A stretch of DNA of 64,000 nucleotides from Methanococcoides sp. (GCA_021108275.1 JAIORD010000027.1:62001-126000), one strand, 5' to 3'. Positions 41,434-51,246 are shown, numbered from the stretch's first letter. A program made the numbers and translations. The notes: generated from the sequence alone by a model not told the origin.

Positions 41434-42627
41434 ATGATTCATATGATGGGGAAAATCTTAAGATCAATAGTAGTAGTTACAACAGTATTGCTATTTTTAA
41501 CAACTGTTGTGGGGGCGGTAGACTTTGAAGAATGCGGCGACTGTCATGGGGATACTTATGCGGTCTGGAGTTCATCACCTCACGGGTCTGCATCCTGTGA
41601 TATATGTCATACAGCATCACCAGGCGGTTTTGATGCTCATATCTCTGCGCCGTTCACGTCCTCGCCTGACGTAAACCTTTCTTCTGAAGTTTGTGGGGAC
41701 TGCCATTCAGGTGTTTATGATGAATGGAACGAATTCGGTGAAGCTGACTTCGATATGGAGGCCATTGCAAGCCATTCCGAACCAACGGACATTGCTGAGC
41801 CTTATGTCTTGGATCGCGAAGCATCATGTACTGCATGCAAGAGCACTGATGGGGGCATATTGAACATTGCAGATGCTGAACCTTATGCTCTGGATGAGGA
41901 AGGCGTTCATGAGCTTGAAGTGGTGAGCGAATGGGCAATCTCATGCGCTGCATGCCATGATCCTCACGATACTGGTCCCCGTATAGATGATTCGATCCTT
42001 CTGTGTGGGAACTGTCATAATACCGAAGGTGCGGTCATGGACGGTAATACTCCGGTAGTAAGACATGCACAGTGGGAAATGGTAAGCACTTCTGGATATG
42101 TGGATGGCCCACATCCTACATCGATCGGGTGTGTGGACTGTCATATGGTGCAGATCTCTACTGATGAAGTTGTTGAAGCCGGTCACACATTCGATTTTGA
42201 TGCGGAACTATTGTCTGATCCTGATTCCGAGAACAACTGCAGTCTCTGTCATCAGTCGTCATTAGCCTCATTGATAGAAGAAAAGCAGGCACCTATTGAG
42301 TCTCACATCTCTGCTCTGAACTTATTGGAAGAGAAAGCAGGCAATGCACTTGAGAGCATCAATGGTACTGATGCATACGAGGAGCAAAAGGCCAACTACA
42401 ACAACGGTCAATTTTACCTGACAAAAATAGAGAATGATGGAAGCCTTGGGATACACAACCTTGAGACCGCTACAAATGACCTCGTGGCCTCAGAAGAACT
42501 GTTCAACAAGGTCATAATTGCAGGCGATGGTTCCGATGAAGCTGAAAAACCGGTTCCTGGCTTCAGTGCTTTCATATCAATAGCACTTCTTGCTGCAGTG
42601 GCTTTTATTGTAAGGAAAGGGCGCTAA
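41434..42627 (+). CDS. Multiheme c-type cytochrome with one CXXCK motif and PGF-CTERM anchor
   Basis: The ~397-residue exported protein has a signal peptide (IVVVTTVLLFLTTVVGA). It carries seven CXXCH heme sites (CGDCH, CDICH, CGDCH, CAACH, CGNCH, CVDCH, CSLCH) and one CTACK, the lysine-ligated type used at the active site of NrfA-like enzymes. The C-terminus (PVPGFSAFISIALLAAVAFIVRKGR in two parts) is a PGF-CTERM signal, so it should be anchored on the outer face. It may move electrons across the cell surface like Methanosarcina MmcA, but no rnf genes are near. A TATA box at 41405 makes the upstream ATG at 41419 unlikely. Confidence 0.85.
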   Translation: MIHMMGKILRSIVVVTTVLLFLTTVVGAVDFEECGDCHGDTYAVWSSSPHGSASCDICHTASPGGFDAHISAPFTSSPDVNLSSEVCGDCHSGVYDEWNEFGEADFDMEAIASHSEPTDIAEPYVLDREASCTACKSTDGGILNIADAEPYALDEEGVHELEVVSEWAISCAACHDPHDTGPRIDDSILLCGNCHNTEGAVMDGNTPVVRHAQWEMVSTSGYVDGPHPTSIGCVDCHMVQISTDEVVEAGHTFDFDAELLSDPDSENNCSLCHQSSLASLIEEKQAPIESHISALNLLEEKAGNALESINGTDAYEEQKANYNNGQFYLTKIENDGSLGIHNLETATNDLVASEELFNKVIIAGDGSDEAEKPVPGFSAFISIALLAAVAFIVRKGR

Positions 42628-42677
42628 TATCTTATCCCTCTCCTTCTATCTTTTCTTAATTACTTTAACTGTATTAT

Positions 42678-43202
42678 TTACTTCAAAGCCTTTATCACAG
42701 CTTGTCCGTATTTGTTGGCAGCCTTTGGATCCCTGCCAGTTATGATATTCCCATCGACCATGACATCTTTATCCCTGTATTTCGCATCATTGTCCTTCAG
42801 GATCTTCACAGTTTCCTCGTTCTTGAAAACGGTGCTCATTTTACCTTCCAGCAATCCTGCATTAGCAAGGACCACAGGCGAGATGCAGATAGCACCAATG
42901 ATCTTCCCCTGTTCATTTGCCTTTCTGACGATTTCCTGAAGCTCCGTATTATCCCACAGATATTGCTTTGCTCCTCCACCTCCGGTAATTGAGATCGCAT
43001 CATAATCATCGATGTTCACATCAGAGATGCTGATGTCCGGACTGACCTTCTTTCCAAGCACACCCTTTGCTTTCTTTGTGGTGTTGCTCGCAACGGTCAC
43101 CTTTGCACCACTGTCCTCGAATACCTTCTTTGGTTCAAGGAATTCTTCATCCCTGAAATTTTCCTGTGCTATTACCATGAGTATTTTCTTCTGCTCTGTC
43201 AA
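42678..43202 (-). CDS. DJ-1/PfpI family protein
   Basis: The ~174-residue protein has the class I glutamine amidotransferase-like fold with the DJ-1 nucleophile elbow GAICISP (Cys about residue 106) and ITGGGGAKQYLWDN. Members act as chaperones, glyoxalases/deglycases or proteases; which applies is unknown. The start is uncertain: TTG 43202 follows GGTGATCAT, another TTG lies at 43217, and an ATG lies eight codons inside the frame. It stands alone, convergent with the cytochrome gene. Confidence 0.85.
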   Translation of the reverse strand: MTEQKKILMVIAQENFRDEEFLEPKKVFEDSGAKVTVASNTTKKAKGVLGKKVSPDISISDVNIDDYDAISITGGGGAKQYLWDNTELQEIVRKANEQGKIIGAICISPVVLANAGLLEGKMSTVFKNEETVKILKDNDAKYRDKDVMVDGNIITGRDPKAANKYGQAVIKALK

Positions 43203-43365
43203 AATGATCACCAACAAAAAGTTATCTCTTTTCTATAATTGTGTCCTTTTCTTTGAAAAAGTGTTGCTTTTACTCTGGAGATGCAGAATATTGAATGGCC
43301 GTTACCTATCACTATTTAGAAAAATGTTTAAGCTAACATGACTTTATGAAAATAGGTGTAATCAA

Positions 43366-46188
43366 ATGGAACATATATACAAATATTATCCTGAAGGTTT
43401 CGGGGAGCTTACTGTAAATGTCATTCACATGGACCTTTTATTCGATGTATATGATGACCATACATATGTTACATCCGACCTAAAGGTCAAGACCCTTGAC
43501 AAACCGATAGATCATCTTGACCTTAATTGTCGTGATCTGGAAATAAAGGACATTAGTTGCAAGGACTATGACATATCCTACGATCTCAGGTCGGATGAAT
43601 ATATACTTTCTATCAAATTCCCTGCAATGGTGCCGGAAAATACTGAAATTGTCATTCACACGGAAACCATTTGCAGACCAACCTCGAATGTACTCGAAGG
43701 TCTCTATTATGATGAAACGCCTGCTGGTGCACCTCCTCAGCAGATCACCCAGTGTCAGCAGTGGGGCTTCCAGCGTATAGTTCCCTGCATTGACGACATG
43801 ACTGCAAAATGCACTTACACTACAACAATAATTGCAGATGAACGTTACACCAATCTCATAACCAATGGTGATGTGATCGAAGAACGTCATTCCATCGGAA
43901 ATGGCAGGTCAAAGATCATCTATGACAATTCTATCACTCCCATGGCGACCTATCTCTTCTTTTTGGGAGTGGGTACCTACCGCACTTTCACAAGAGAATT
44001 CGAATACCTCTGTGGCGACACTTTCGATCTCGAGTTCCTGGTCCCTCCGGAATCTGATATATATCCTGCAGAAAAGGCACTTGATGTTCTCTATGATTCG
44101 GTTCTGTGGACATATCTTTTCACCGGACCTGAACAATACAATGAACTTGACACGAGGAAAGAGATATATGAGCTTGTCAGGACAAGGGATGGTCTGAAGA
44201 AGGGAGGAGACCCTGAAGACCTCCAGTTCGTTCGTGATGAACTGAAAAAGCTTGATAGCTCCCTTAAAATGGGCTATAAATATACCGGTACTGTCTATCG
44301 TGAGATCGGAATGCAGAACTCTGATTTTGGCGGGATGGAAAATGTCGGCAATACTACCATCACCACGAACCGCATCATGCCATATCCGGAAACCACTGAT
44401 CCTGCATTTGAATACATGATACGTGTCAAGGTTCATGAATATTATCACAATATCAATGGTTCTGAGGTCACTGGCTGGAGTCCTTTTGAGATCTGGCTTA
44501 ATGAAGCGGTGACCGTACACATTGAACATCAGTTCCATGCTTTCCTTTTCGGAGAGAACTACAGCCGTCTGGCGAACGTCTTGGACCTGCTATATCCTGG
44601 GGTGGGTACATTTGCCATTGATAGCGGAGCAGCTTCGATGTCTATTGTTCCGGAAGGCTTTAACGATCCCAATGACCTGATAACCGCTGTCACCTATGTG
44701 AAAGCACCGGAATTTGTCAGGATGCTTGAAACGTTAATGGGCAAGGAAACGTTTGCCCGTGCTCTTGATAGTTATCATACGAAGTTCAGTCATTCCAATG
44801 CAACAGGTGAGGATTGGCTCAGGACGATGGAAGAGTTCTCAGGAATGGACTTTTCAGAAATGTCCAAAAACTGGCTCAAACAGACCAAATTCCCTGTCGT
44901 GAACATCAATACTTCTTATGACGGCTCGAACCGTTCATTTAAGTTCGATCTGGCCCAGGTCGTTCCGGAAGGGAGCACCCATTGGGAATTCCCCTTTGTG
45001 GCTGCATTGGTTGATCGTGAAGGAAATGATATTGCAGAATTCACTGAATGGATAGCTTCCGAAAAAGCTGAGATCTCCGTGGAAAACGTTGACATGCCTG
45101 CCTTTATTTCTGTGAACCGTGGATATTCGTTCTACGGGAAGGTCGTCCGTGATGTTTCCGATGATGAATTGCTCCTGCAGGTGGAAAAAGATGGCGATAT
45201 GATCAACAGGTTCGTTGCGTATTACACTCTGGTCGACCGGGAAAAGATGAAGCTCATTGCAGACGAGGATGCCCGTGTCTCTGAAATGTTCATTGATCTC
45301 TTTAGTGAGCTCATCATCGATGATGAACTTATGGAAGATGTTGGCGGTCAGTTCCTCTCGATATTCGAATCAGTTGAGGATGTGTCTTTATCTCACCGCT
45401 ATCAGCTCCTTTATGATGTCAAGGATCGTATTCTCAATGAGATCGCAAAGAACCGGACCGTTTCCATGCTTAATGTATATCACAAATATGTTGCTCTTTC
45501 AGTTCCTGCGAACGATACTCTTGAAGAGCAGGCACGTTGCATTAAGGCCAGACAGGTAAAGAATCTGGTTCTGAGAATCCTTGCGACACTTGATACTCCT
45601 TTTGTACAACAGTTATGTAAGAAGCAGTTCTATGAGGCCTCTTGTGCGACTGACAAGCTTGCAGCTTTTGATCGTTACATCAACAGTTCTGCCGAGGACA
45701 AGATGGATCTGCTTGAAATGTTCATGGAAGGGTCGAAAAAAAACCTTGTCGCCTGGGAGGCTTTCTTGTCAATAGTCGCAGGGAACAGCAGTACGGAAGC
45801 TGTATCTCTTGTCAGGCAGATCGAAGTCTCCGAATCATTCCGTATCGAGCAGGCAAATGACCAGCGTGCTCTTTATGGTGGGTTTGCGAGGAACCGAAAA
45901 ATATCTCTGCAAACAGAAGCTGGACGTGAACTGCTTCGTGAGATCCTGTTCAAGCTCTCTAATGTCAATGAATATAGTACCACTAACATGCTGAACGTGT
46001 TTGCCAACATAGATCTGATGGAAGAGGAATACTATGTGCCTCTGGTGGATATCCTTGCACAGATGTTGAAGGAATTGGATGCTGAAAAGGTTCCGAGTGT
46101 CTATAATCGGGTAAGGAAGCTTCTGAAAGGTGCTCCAAAAGCGGTTGGAATATATCAGGAAGAAATAGGTGCTATCGAAGGGTTCTGA
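43366..46188 (+). CDS. M1 family zinc aminopeptidase
   Basis: The 940-residue gluzincin has the exopeptidase motif GGMEN near residue 322 and HEYYHN near residue 356, with the third zinc ligand in WLNEAVT. A beta-rich N-terminal domain and a long helical C-terminal domain complete the PepN-like layout. It trims N-terminal residues from cytosolic peptides. There is no signal peptide. AGGTGT precedes the ATG. Confidence 0.9.
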   Translation: MEHIYKYYPEGFGELTVNVIHMDLLFDVYDDHTYVTSDLKVKTLDKPIDHLDLNCRDLEIKDISCKDYDISYDLRSDEYILSIKFPAMVPENTEIVIHTETICRPTSNVLEGLYYDETPAGAPPQQITQCQQWGFQRIVPCIDDMTAKCTYTTTIIADERYTNLITNGDVIEERHSIGNGRSKIIYDNSITPMATYLFFLGVGTYRTFTREFEYLCGDTFDLEFLVPPESDIYPAEKALDVLYDSVLWTYLFTGPEQYNELDTRKEIYELVRTRDGLKKGGDPEDLQFVRDELKKLDSSLKMGYKYTGTVYREIGMQNSDFGGMENVGNTTITTNRIMPYPETTDPAFEYMIRVKVHEYYHNINGSEVTGWSPFEIWLNEAVTVHIEHQFHAFLFGENYSRLANVLDLLYPGVGTFAIDSGAASMSIVPEGFNDPNDLITAVTYVKAPEFVRMLETLMGKETFARALDSYHTKFSHSNATGEDWLRTMEEFSGMDFSEMSKNWLKQTKFPVVNINTSYDGSNRSFKFDLAQVVPEGSTHWEFPFVAALVDREGNDIAEFTEWIASEKAEISVENVDMPAFISVNRGYSFYGKVVRDVSDDELLLQVEKDGDMINRFVAYYTLVDREKMKLIADEDARVSEMFIDLFSELIIDDELMEDVGGQFLSIFESVEDVSLSHRYQLLYDVKDRILNEIAKNRTVSMLNVYHKYVALSVPANDTLEEQARCIKARQVKNLVLRILATLDTPFVQQLCKKQFYEASCATDKLAAFDRYINSSAEDKMDLLEMFMEGSKKNLVAWEAFLSIVAGNSSTEAVSLVRQIEVSESFRIEQANDQRALYGGFARNRKISLQTEAGRELLREILFKLSNVNEYSTTNMLNVFANIDLMEEEYYVPLVDILAQMLKELDAEKVPSVYNRVRKLLKGAPKAVGIYQEEIGAIEGF

Positions 46189-46193
46189 TCCCT

Positions 46194-46858
46194 TCACTTT
46201 TCAAATATGAAGTCGATTATCTCTGATATCTTTGAAAGGGTGATGTCGGCTTCTACTTTTTGTCCCTTCTCTCTTTTATCACCATAAGCTGCGTAGGCGG
46301 TTTGCATTCCTATCTTTCTGGCAGGTTCAATATCCCTTCTGGGACTGTCCCCTACGAAAAGAGCCTTTGATGGGGGGATGTTCAGGATGTCCAGTGCATA
46401 AAGGAACACCTTTAGGTCGGGTTTTTTCGCACCGGTCATGTCAGTTGTCACAATTGTATCGAAGTAATCGCCTATATGTGTTCTTTCGATACGTTTTATT
46501 GCATTGTATGATTGTGCATCTGTAACAAGTGCGATATCCAGTCTCTTTTCTTTGAGCTTTTGCAGTGTTTCTATGACGCCGGGATATAAGACGAGTGCTT
46601 CGACTTTCACCTTCTCATAAAGAGCGCAACTGATCGCATAGTTCTCATCAGAATATAGTTCGTTGTCCTGGAGGTAATCCTGTATGTTCTCAAGGTCTTC
46701 AAAACCGGCATTCTTCCTTAGAAAATATTGAAGTAGTGATTCTGCATCCCCTGCGCCCAGGTGCTCTACTATCCTTTGGCATGCTATCAGCTTTGCTTCC
46801 AGAAAATCGAAAGGGTGTTGTCCATATCAAAAAGGACAGCCTGTATATTTCTGGTCAT
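46194..46858 (-). pseudogene. HAD-superfamily hydrolase interrupted by a frameshift
   Basis: Two frames together give one HAD phosphatase of about 220 residues. From ATG 46858 the first frame reads the catalytic motif I VLFDMDNTL, then meets TGA-TAG. The second frame resumes directly after (FDFLEAKLIACQR...) and runs through ALVTDAQ (motif II), the lysine in GAKKPDLKVF (motif III) and VGDSPRRDI (motif IV). Restoring one T in the AAA/TTT run at 46810-46812 joins them. It is either a real recent disruption or a sequencing error. Confidence 0.85.
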
Positions 46859-46879
46859 ATATTTTTAAGATCTTCGCAT

Positions 46880-47230
46880 TCAGTTTGTAAATGCAAGGTA
46901 TCCCGGAAGGATCACATTGATCACAGGTACTAGTATGAGGATCCCATACCATCTTGATCTGTTGGTGGCAAAGGCTATTTCACCCCAGATGTATGCGAAT
47001 ACAAATAGGTTCACTAATGGAATGAGCAGTCCCAGAAGTACTAGGATCGATGTCTTTCCTATTCTGCACATCAATATAAGGTTCAATATCGGTATCCATG
47101 CCATCCACGTATTTGAAATTCGAGCCTTTGCGGCTATCATTTGCAAAGAGTAGGAAAAATATGCGTAGAGCAGTATAGCAAATATTAAGTGTTGTGTGCC
47201 AAATCCTGGGAAAAATGATATCATATCCAT
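46880..47230 (-). CDS. Small membrane protein, DUF5684-like
   Basis: The 116-residue protein has three to four membrane segments with WMAWIPILNLILMCRIGK and a repeated VPVINVILPGY element, the pattern of DUF5684 proteins. Its function is unknown. It ends just before the HAD gene on the same strand. Confidence 0.75.
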   Translation of the reverse strand: MDMISFFPGFGTQHLIFAILLYAYFSYSLQMIAAKARISNTWMAWIPILNLILMCRIGKTSILVLLGLLIPLVNLFVFAYIWGEIAFATNRSRWYGILILVPVINVILPGYLAFTN

Positions 47231-47327
47231 ATTATCTACCTTTTATTTGCAGATTGTTATACCCTATACTTATCCATGCCGGTGATGGATGCAATATTCT
47301 ATATATAGTGTGTCTCATTTGTCGTTC

Positions 47328-48230
47328 ATGGCATCAGCGTCTGTCAAGGGATATTTCGAGATCACTGCCGGCTGTATCATTTATGGTATGGTGGGTGTTT
47401 TTCTTATCCTCATCAATGATATGGGTACTCTGCCTATCATCTTTTACAAACTTCTCATCGGTGTGATATTTCTTGCAGGTTATGTGTATCTGACAGGCAA
47501 AATGGACCTTATACGGATAAAAGGAAAACGAAAGCAATTATTACTTCTTGGTATCTTTAAGCTGCTGACCATTTATTTTTATTTTACATGCATTCTATAT
47601 TCGGGGTTGTCAATTGCTATTTTGTTGCTCTATACAGCGCCTATGTATGTTACGGTATTCTCTCCTTTTGTCCTTAAGGAAATGCCTACAAGGCTTGGTA
47701 TCGTTGGATTGTTCCTGTCTATGGCAGGTATTGTTCTGATTGTGGACCCTTCAAACCTTGTTGGGTTCGGATTGGGTGATATGCATTTCGTCGGTTTGAT
47801 CTCGGGTATTCTTTCGGGTATATCGTTCAGTTTCCTTATTATGACTGCACGCTACTTACGGGATGAATATTCAGGATTTGCACAATTCTTCTGGGCAACA
47901 ATATTTTGTGTTATTGTGCTGCTTCCGTTTGCATCGGATGTTACTGTTCCGGTACTTAAGGGCAATTTTATGATACTGCTTCTTTTTGGAGTGGTGAATA
48001 CAAGTATAAGTGGAGTTCTCTATTTCAGCGGGCTTTCGAAGGTAAGGACTCAAACTGCCAGTATACTGGCTATGCTTGAGCCGGTAAGTGGCATATTTTT
48101 TGATTATGCTCTTTTGCATAATGCAATATTCGCTGAAACGTTGATAGGGTGTGTGTTCATTATTGCAGGTGCCCTTCTTGCTGTTATGGAGAATATGTCT
48201 TTTAGGAAGCACCCGGAATTCGAGACCTGA
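47328..48230 (+). CDS. EamA/DMT family transporter
   Basis: The 300-residue protein has ten membrane segments in two EamA repeats (first ending LIVDPSNLVG, second TASILAMLEPVSGIFF). The substrate is unknown; relatives move amino acids, nucleotides or other metabolites. ATG 47328 is chosen because TATATATA-like sequence at about 47299-47306 lies some 25 nt upstream, implying a leaderless message. An in-frame ATG at 47289 lies before that TATA box. Confidence 0.85.
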   Translation: MASASVKGYFEITAGCIIYGMVGVFLILINDMGTLPIIFYKLLIGVIFLAGYVYLTGKMDLIRIKGKRKQLLLLGIFKLLTIYFYFTCILYSGLSIAILLLYTAPMYVTVFSPFVLKEMPTRLGIVGLFLSMAGIVLIVDPSNLVGFGLGDMHFVGLISGILSGISFSFLIMTARYLRDEYSGFAQFFWATIFCVIVLLPFASDVTVPVLKGNFMILLLFGVVNTSISGVLYFSGLSKVRTQTASILAMLEPVSGIFFDYALLHNAIFAETLIGCVFIIAGALLAVMENMSFRKHPEFET

Positions 48231-48540
48231 TCGTAGGTCCTGGGATATTTCATTCTTTGTGAAGTATCTTTTTAGAAAGAGGTCTGAACAATTATATGTA
48301 AGGTCGATGCTGAGTACTGTTGATGGTGCGTATGGGCAATATAAGTCCAAATACATATTTTTATTTTGAAAGAAGTTTGTCATCATTACGTTCAGATGAA
48401 TACCTTTATATGCCAGAAAAGGCATATTCAGCGAAGTCGCTTTTAAATTTATAAAAATTTATAAAGCCACATGGCTGTGTCGGAACGGATAAGTTCCGAG
48501 GCTACGGGATGCGATATCGCATTCTTAAGGAGGACAATAT
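48231..48540 (+). promoter_or_regulatory. Leader of the rps13 operon with two stem-loops
   Basis: No gene is seen. A TATA-like TTTATAT at 48405-48411 and a symmetrical A/T-rich element (48440-48468) precede two stems. CGGAAC-GGATAA-GTTCCG spans 48481-48498. The perfect palindrome ATGCGATATCGCAT spans 48509-48522 and ends a few nucleotides before AAGGAGGA. Stems touching the ribosome site suggest translational feedback by an r-protein. Confidence 0.55.
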
Positions 48541-48987
48541 ATGGCAGATGAAGAAATAAGACATCTGGTTCGTATAATGAATACTGATCTGCAGGGCAAA
48601 AAGCCAGTGAAGTATGCATTAACCGGTATACGTGGTATCGGATTACGAACCTCTCGTGTTATCGTTGACAGTACAGGTATCGACCCAAACGCAGTGATCG
48701 GTTTCCTTTCTGATGAAGATATTCAAAAACTGGATTCAACTATCGATCAGTTCGAAGAGCAACTTCCTAAATGGATGCTCAACAGACAGTTCGACCCTAT
48801 ATCTGGGGAAAACAAACACCTTCTTGGTCAGGACATCATTCTGACACTTAAAGAAGATCTTAACGACCTCAAGAAATCACGTGCATACCGTGGTCTCAGA
48901 CATGAGAGAGGTCTTAAGGTCAGAGGACAGAGAACCAAATCCACCGGTAGGCGTGGAAGCACCATTGGTGTCAGGAAGAAGAAATGA
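48541..48987 (+). CDS. rps13: Small-subunit ribosomal protein uS13
   Basis: The 148-residue archaeal S13 ([33 protein letters not shown] helix-hairpin-helix; [20 protein letters not shown]) contacts the P-site tRNA and uL5. AAGGAGGACAATAT before the ATG is a very strong ribosome site. It is the first gene of the rps13-rps4-rps11-rpoD unit. Confidence 0.96.
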   Translation: MADEEIRHLVRIMNTDLQGKKPVKYALTGIRGIGLRTSRVIVDSTGIDPNAVIGFLSDEDIQKLDSTIDQFEEQLPKWMLNRQFDPISGENKHLLGQDIILTLKEDLNDLKKSRAYRGLRHERGLKVRGQRTKSTGRRGSTIGVRKKK

Positions 48988-48999
48988 GGGTGATGAACT

Positions 49000-49554
49000 A
49001 TGGCATATCCAGGTAAAAGTACAAAGAGTTATGACACTCCAAAACATCCATGGCAAGCTGAAAGGTTGGCATCCGAGGTCGAACTCGTTAAGAAATATGG
49101 TCTCCGTAACAAAAGGGAACTCTGGAAATCACTCAGTGTTCTGAGAAGGGTCAGAGGAAATGCAAGACGTCTTCTTGCAGAGTCTGCAGAATCTGATCTT
49201 GTAGGTCACTCAAAGACCGAAGCTGATCAGCTCCTTGCAAAACTTATCAGGTTTTCAATTCTCAAATCTGATTCCAATATCGATGATGTTCTTGGTCTTC
49301 AGACCGAGGCTATTCTTGAGCGCAGACTTCAGACCCAGGTCCACAGACTTGGACTCGCCCGCACTTCACATCAGGCAAGGCAGTTCATCACACACGGACA
49401 TATCGCTATTGATGGCAAGAGGGTAACAATCCCCGGTATGATGGTAACAAGGGAGCAGGAGATGAATATCGAATATTACGGTACATCACCTATGACCAAG
49501 GAATCTCATCCTGAGAGACCTGCACAGATCGCAGCATCAGTGGTTGAGGAATAA
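49000..49554 (+). CDS. rps4: Small-subunit ribosomal protein uS4
   Basis: The 184-residue archaeal S4 has an S4 RNA-binding domain ([22 protein letters not shown]) after the helical N-terminal part. It nucleates 30S assembly. In bacteria S4 controls the equivalent alpha operon; the leader stems upstream raise the same possibility here. GGGTGAT precedes the ATG. Confidence 0.96.
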   Translation: MAYPGKSTKSYDTPKHPWQAERLASEVELVKKYGLRNKRELWKSLSVLRRVRGNARRLLAESAESDLVGHSKTEADQLLAKLIRFSILKSDSNIDDVLGLQTEAILERRLQTQVHRLGLARTSHQARQFITHGHIAIDGKRVTIPGMMVTREQEMNIEYYGTSPMTKESHPERPAQIAASVVEE

Positions 49555-49567
49555 GGAGGAATAAAAC

Positions 49568-49948
49568 ATGGCTAACGGAATCTGGGGTGTTGCACACATC
49601 AAGTGCTCATTCAACAACACGATCATTACTGTGACTGATCTCACAGGTGCAGAGACCATCGCAAAATCCTCTGGTGGAATGGTTGTAAAGGCAGCAAGGG
49701 ATGAAAGTTCCCCATATACTGCTATGCAGATGGCTACTCAGCTTGCAGATCTCCTTAGGGACAAGGGTCTCGAAGGTGTCCACATCAAGGTAAGAGCACC
49801 TGGTGGAAACAAGCAGAGGAGTCCTGGACCAGGAGCACAGGCTGCTATCAGGGCATTCGCAAGAGCTGGCGTCAGGATCGGAAGGATCGAAGACGTAACT
49901 CCAGTACCACATGATGGAACTCGTCCAAAAGGCGGAAGGCGTGTATAA
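49568..49948 (+). CDS. rps11: Small-subunit ribosomal protein uS11
   Basis: The 126-residue S11 ([23 protein letters not shown] in two parts; [20 protein letters not shown]) lines the mRNA exit region. TAAGGAGGAATAAAAC precedes the ATG. Confidence 0.97.
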   Translation: MANGIWGVAHIKCSFNNTIITVTDLTGAETIAKSSGGMVVKAARDESSPYTAMQMATQLADLLRDKGLEGVHIKVRAPGGNKQRSPGPGAQAAIRAFARAGVRIGRIEDVTPVPHDGTRPKGGRRV

Positions 49949-49971
49949 TCACTAAGAACAGAGGTTATTTT

Positions 49972-50775
49972 ATGGAAATCGATATACTTGAGTTATCGGA
50001 CAGATCAGCAAAGTTCATACTGTCAAATACAACTGCAGCTTTCGCAAACGGTGTTCGTCGTGCAATGCTTGCCGACGTACCTACGCTTGCGATCGATGAA
50101 GTGAATATCTATAACAATACTTCTGTTCTGTATGACGAACAGCTGGCATTGAGATTGGGCTTGATCCCACTCACTACCAGCCTCGACGACTTCGTTCCTC
50201 AGGATAAGTGTACATGCGGTGGGGAAGGTTGCCCCGCATGTACCGTTTCATTGACACTAAGTGCAGAAACGGATGAAAGTGGTCAGACCATAGTTCACTC
50301 CGGTGATATTGTGTCATCTGATCCGAATGTTCAACCGGCAGACAAGAACATCCCTATAATCGATCTTAGGGCTGGCCAGAAGGTTGTCCTTGAAGCAATT
50401 GCTCATATGGGCTATGGTAACAAGCATGCAAAGTGGCAGGCAGGCGTTGCCTGTGGCTATAAGATCATGCCGATCATCACCTTTGAGGGTTGTGACAGGT
50501 GCGGCGTCTGCGTCAATTCTTGTCCCCGGAACATCATTCAGCTCACAGATGAATCTGCAATGGTGGCTGATGAAGACCGTCTGAAGTGCTCACTTTGTAG
50601 ACTTTGTCAGGATTCATGTGACATTAATGCAATTACTGTAAGTGCAGATGAAAAATCATTCATTTTCAGTATGGAATCTGATGGTTCCTACACTGCTCAA
50701 CAGTTAATCTTAAATGCAGTGAATACTATTGAAGGCAAAGCTTCTGAGATGCAGAGCATCTTAAGCACATTGTAA
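49972..50775 (+). CDS. rpoD: RNA polymerase subunit D (Rpo3) with ferredoxin domain
   Basis: The 267-residue subunit starts the assembly platform of RNA polymerase with L, N and P. The alpha-like dimerisation domain (ANGVRRAMLADVPTLAIDEV) is split by an insertion carrying CDRCGVCVNSCP and CSLCRLCQDSC, two complete 4Fe-4S motifs. Methanosarcinal D subunits retain both clusters, which may link polymerase assembly to redox state. It closes the rps13 unit; the usual next gene, eL18, is not here. Confidence 0.96.
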   Translation: MEIDILELSDRSAKFILSNTTAAFANGVRRAMLADVPTLAIDEVNIYNNTSVLYDEQLALRLGLIPLTTSLDDFVPQDKCTCGGEGCPACTVSLTLSAETDESGQTIVHSGDIVSSDPNVQPADKNIPIIDLRAGQKVVLEAIAHMGYGNKHAKWQAGVACGYKIMPIITFEGCDRCGVCVNSCPRNIIQLTDESAMVADEDRLKCSLCRLCQDSCDINAITVSADEKSFIFSMESDGSYTAQQLILNAVNTIEGKASEMQSILSTL

Positions 50776-50826
50776 ATCGGAAATTCTGATTTCCCTTTTA
50801 CTTTATTTAATTCGCAGTATTCCCGT

Positions 50827-50914
50827 GCGGGGGTTGCCCAGCCAGGTCAAAGGCGCTAGGTTGAGGGCCTAGTCTCGTAGGAGTTCGTGTGTTCGAATCA
50901 CACCTCCCGCACCA
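50827..50914 (+). tRNA. tRNA-Leu (anticodon GAG), copy 1
   Basis: The acceptor GCGGGGG pairs with CTCCCGC (one G-U). The anticodon stem CTAGG/CCTAG encloses loop TTGAGGG, giving GAG. A long variable arm fits leucine, and the T arm is GTGTG-TTCGAAT-CACAC. Discriminator A at 50911 is followed by CCA, which may be encoded or chance. It follows rpoD by 51 nt. Confidence 0.95.
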
Positions 50915-50992
50915 AACATACTACAAATGTGAAAAAAAGCGATTCTGAGTTATTTCTGGATTGATGCTCTATTTACATTAATTTATCACCGT

Positions 50993-51080
50993 GCGGGGGT
51001 TGCCCAGCCAGGTCAAAGGCGCTAGGTTGAGGGCCTAGTCTCGTAGGAGTTCGTGTGTTCGAATCACACCTCCCGCACCA
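50993..51080 (+). tRNA. tRNA-Leu (anticodon GAG), copy 2
   Basis: The sequence is identical to the copy at 50827, including the CCA after the discriminator base. An 81-nt A/T-rich spacer separates it from each neighbour. Confidence 0.95.
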
Positions 51081-51158
51081 AACATACTACAAATGTGAAA
51101 AAAAGCGATTCTGAGTTATTTCTGGATTGATGCTCTATTTACATTAATTTATCACCGT

Positions 51159-51246
51159 GCGGGGGTTGCCCAGCCAGGTCAAAGGCGCTAGGTTGAGGGC
51201 CTAGTCTCGTAGGAGTTCGTGTGTTCGAATCACACCTCCCGCACCA
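51159..51246 (+). tRNA. tRNA-Leu (anticodon GAG), copy 3
   Basis: The sequence is identical to copies 1 and 2, again followed by CCA from the repeated spacer. Confidence 0.95.
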
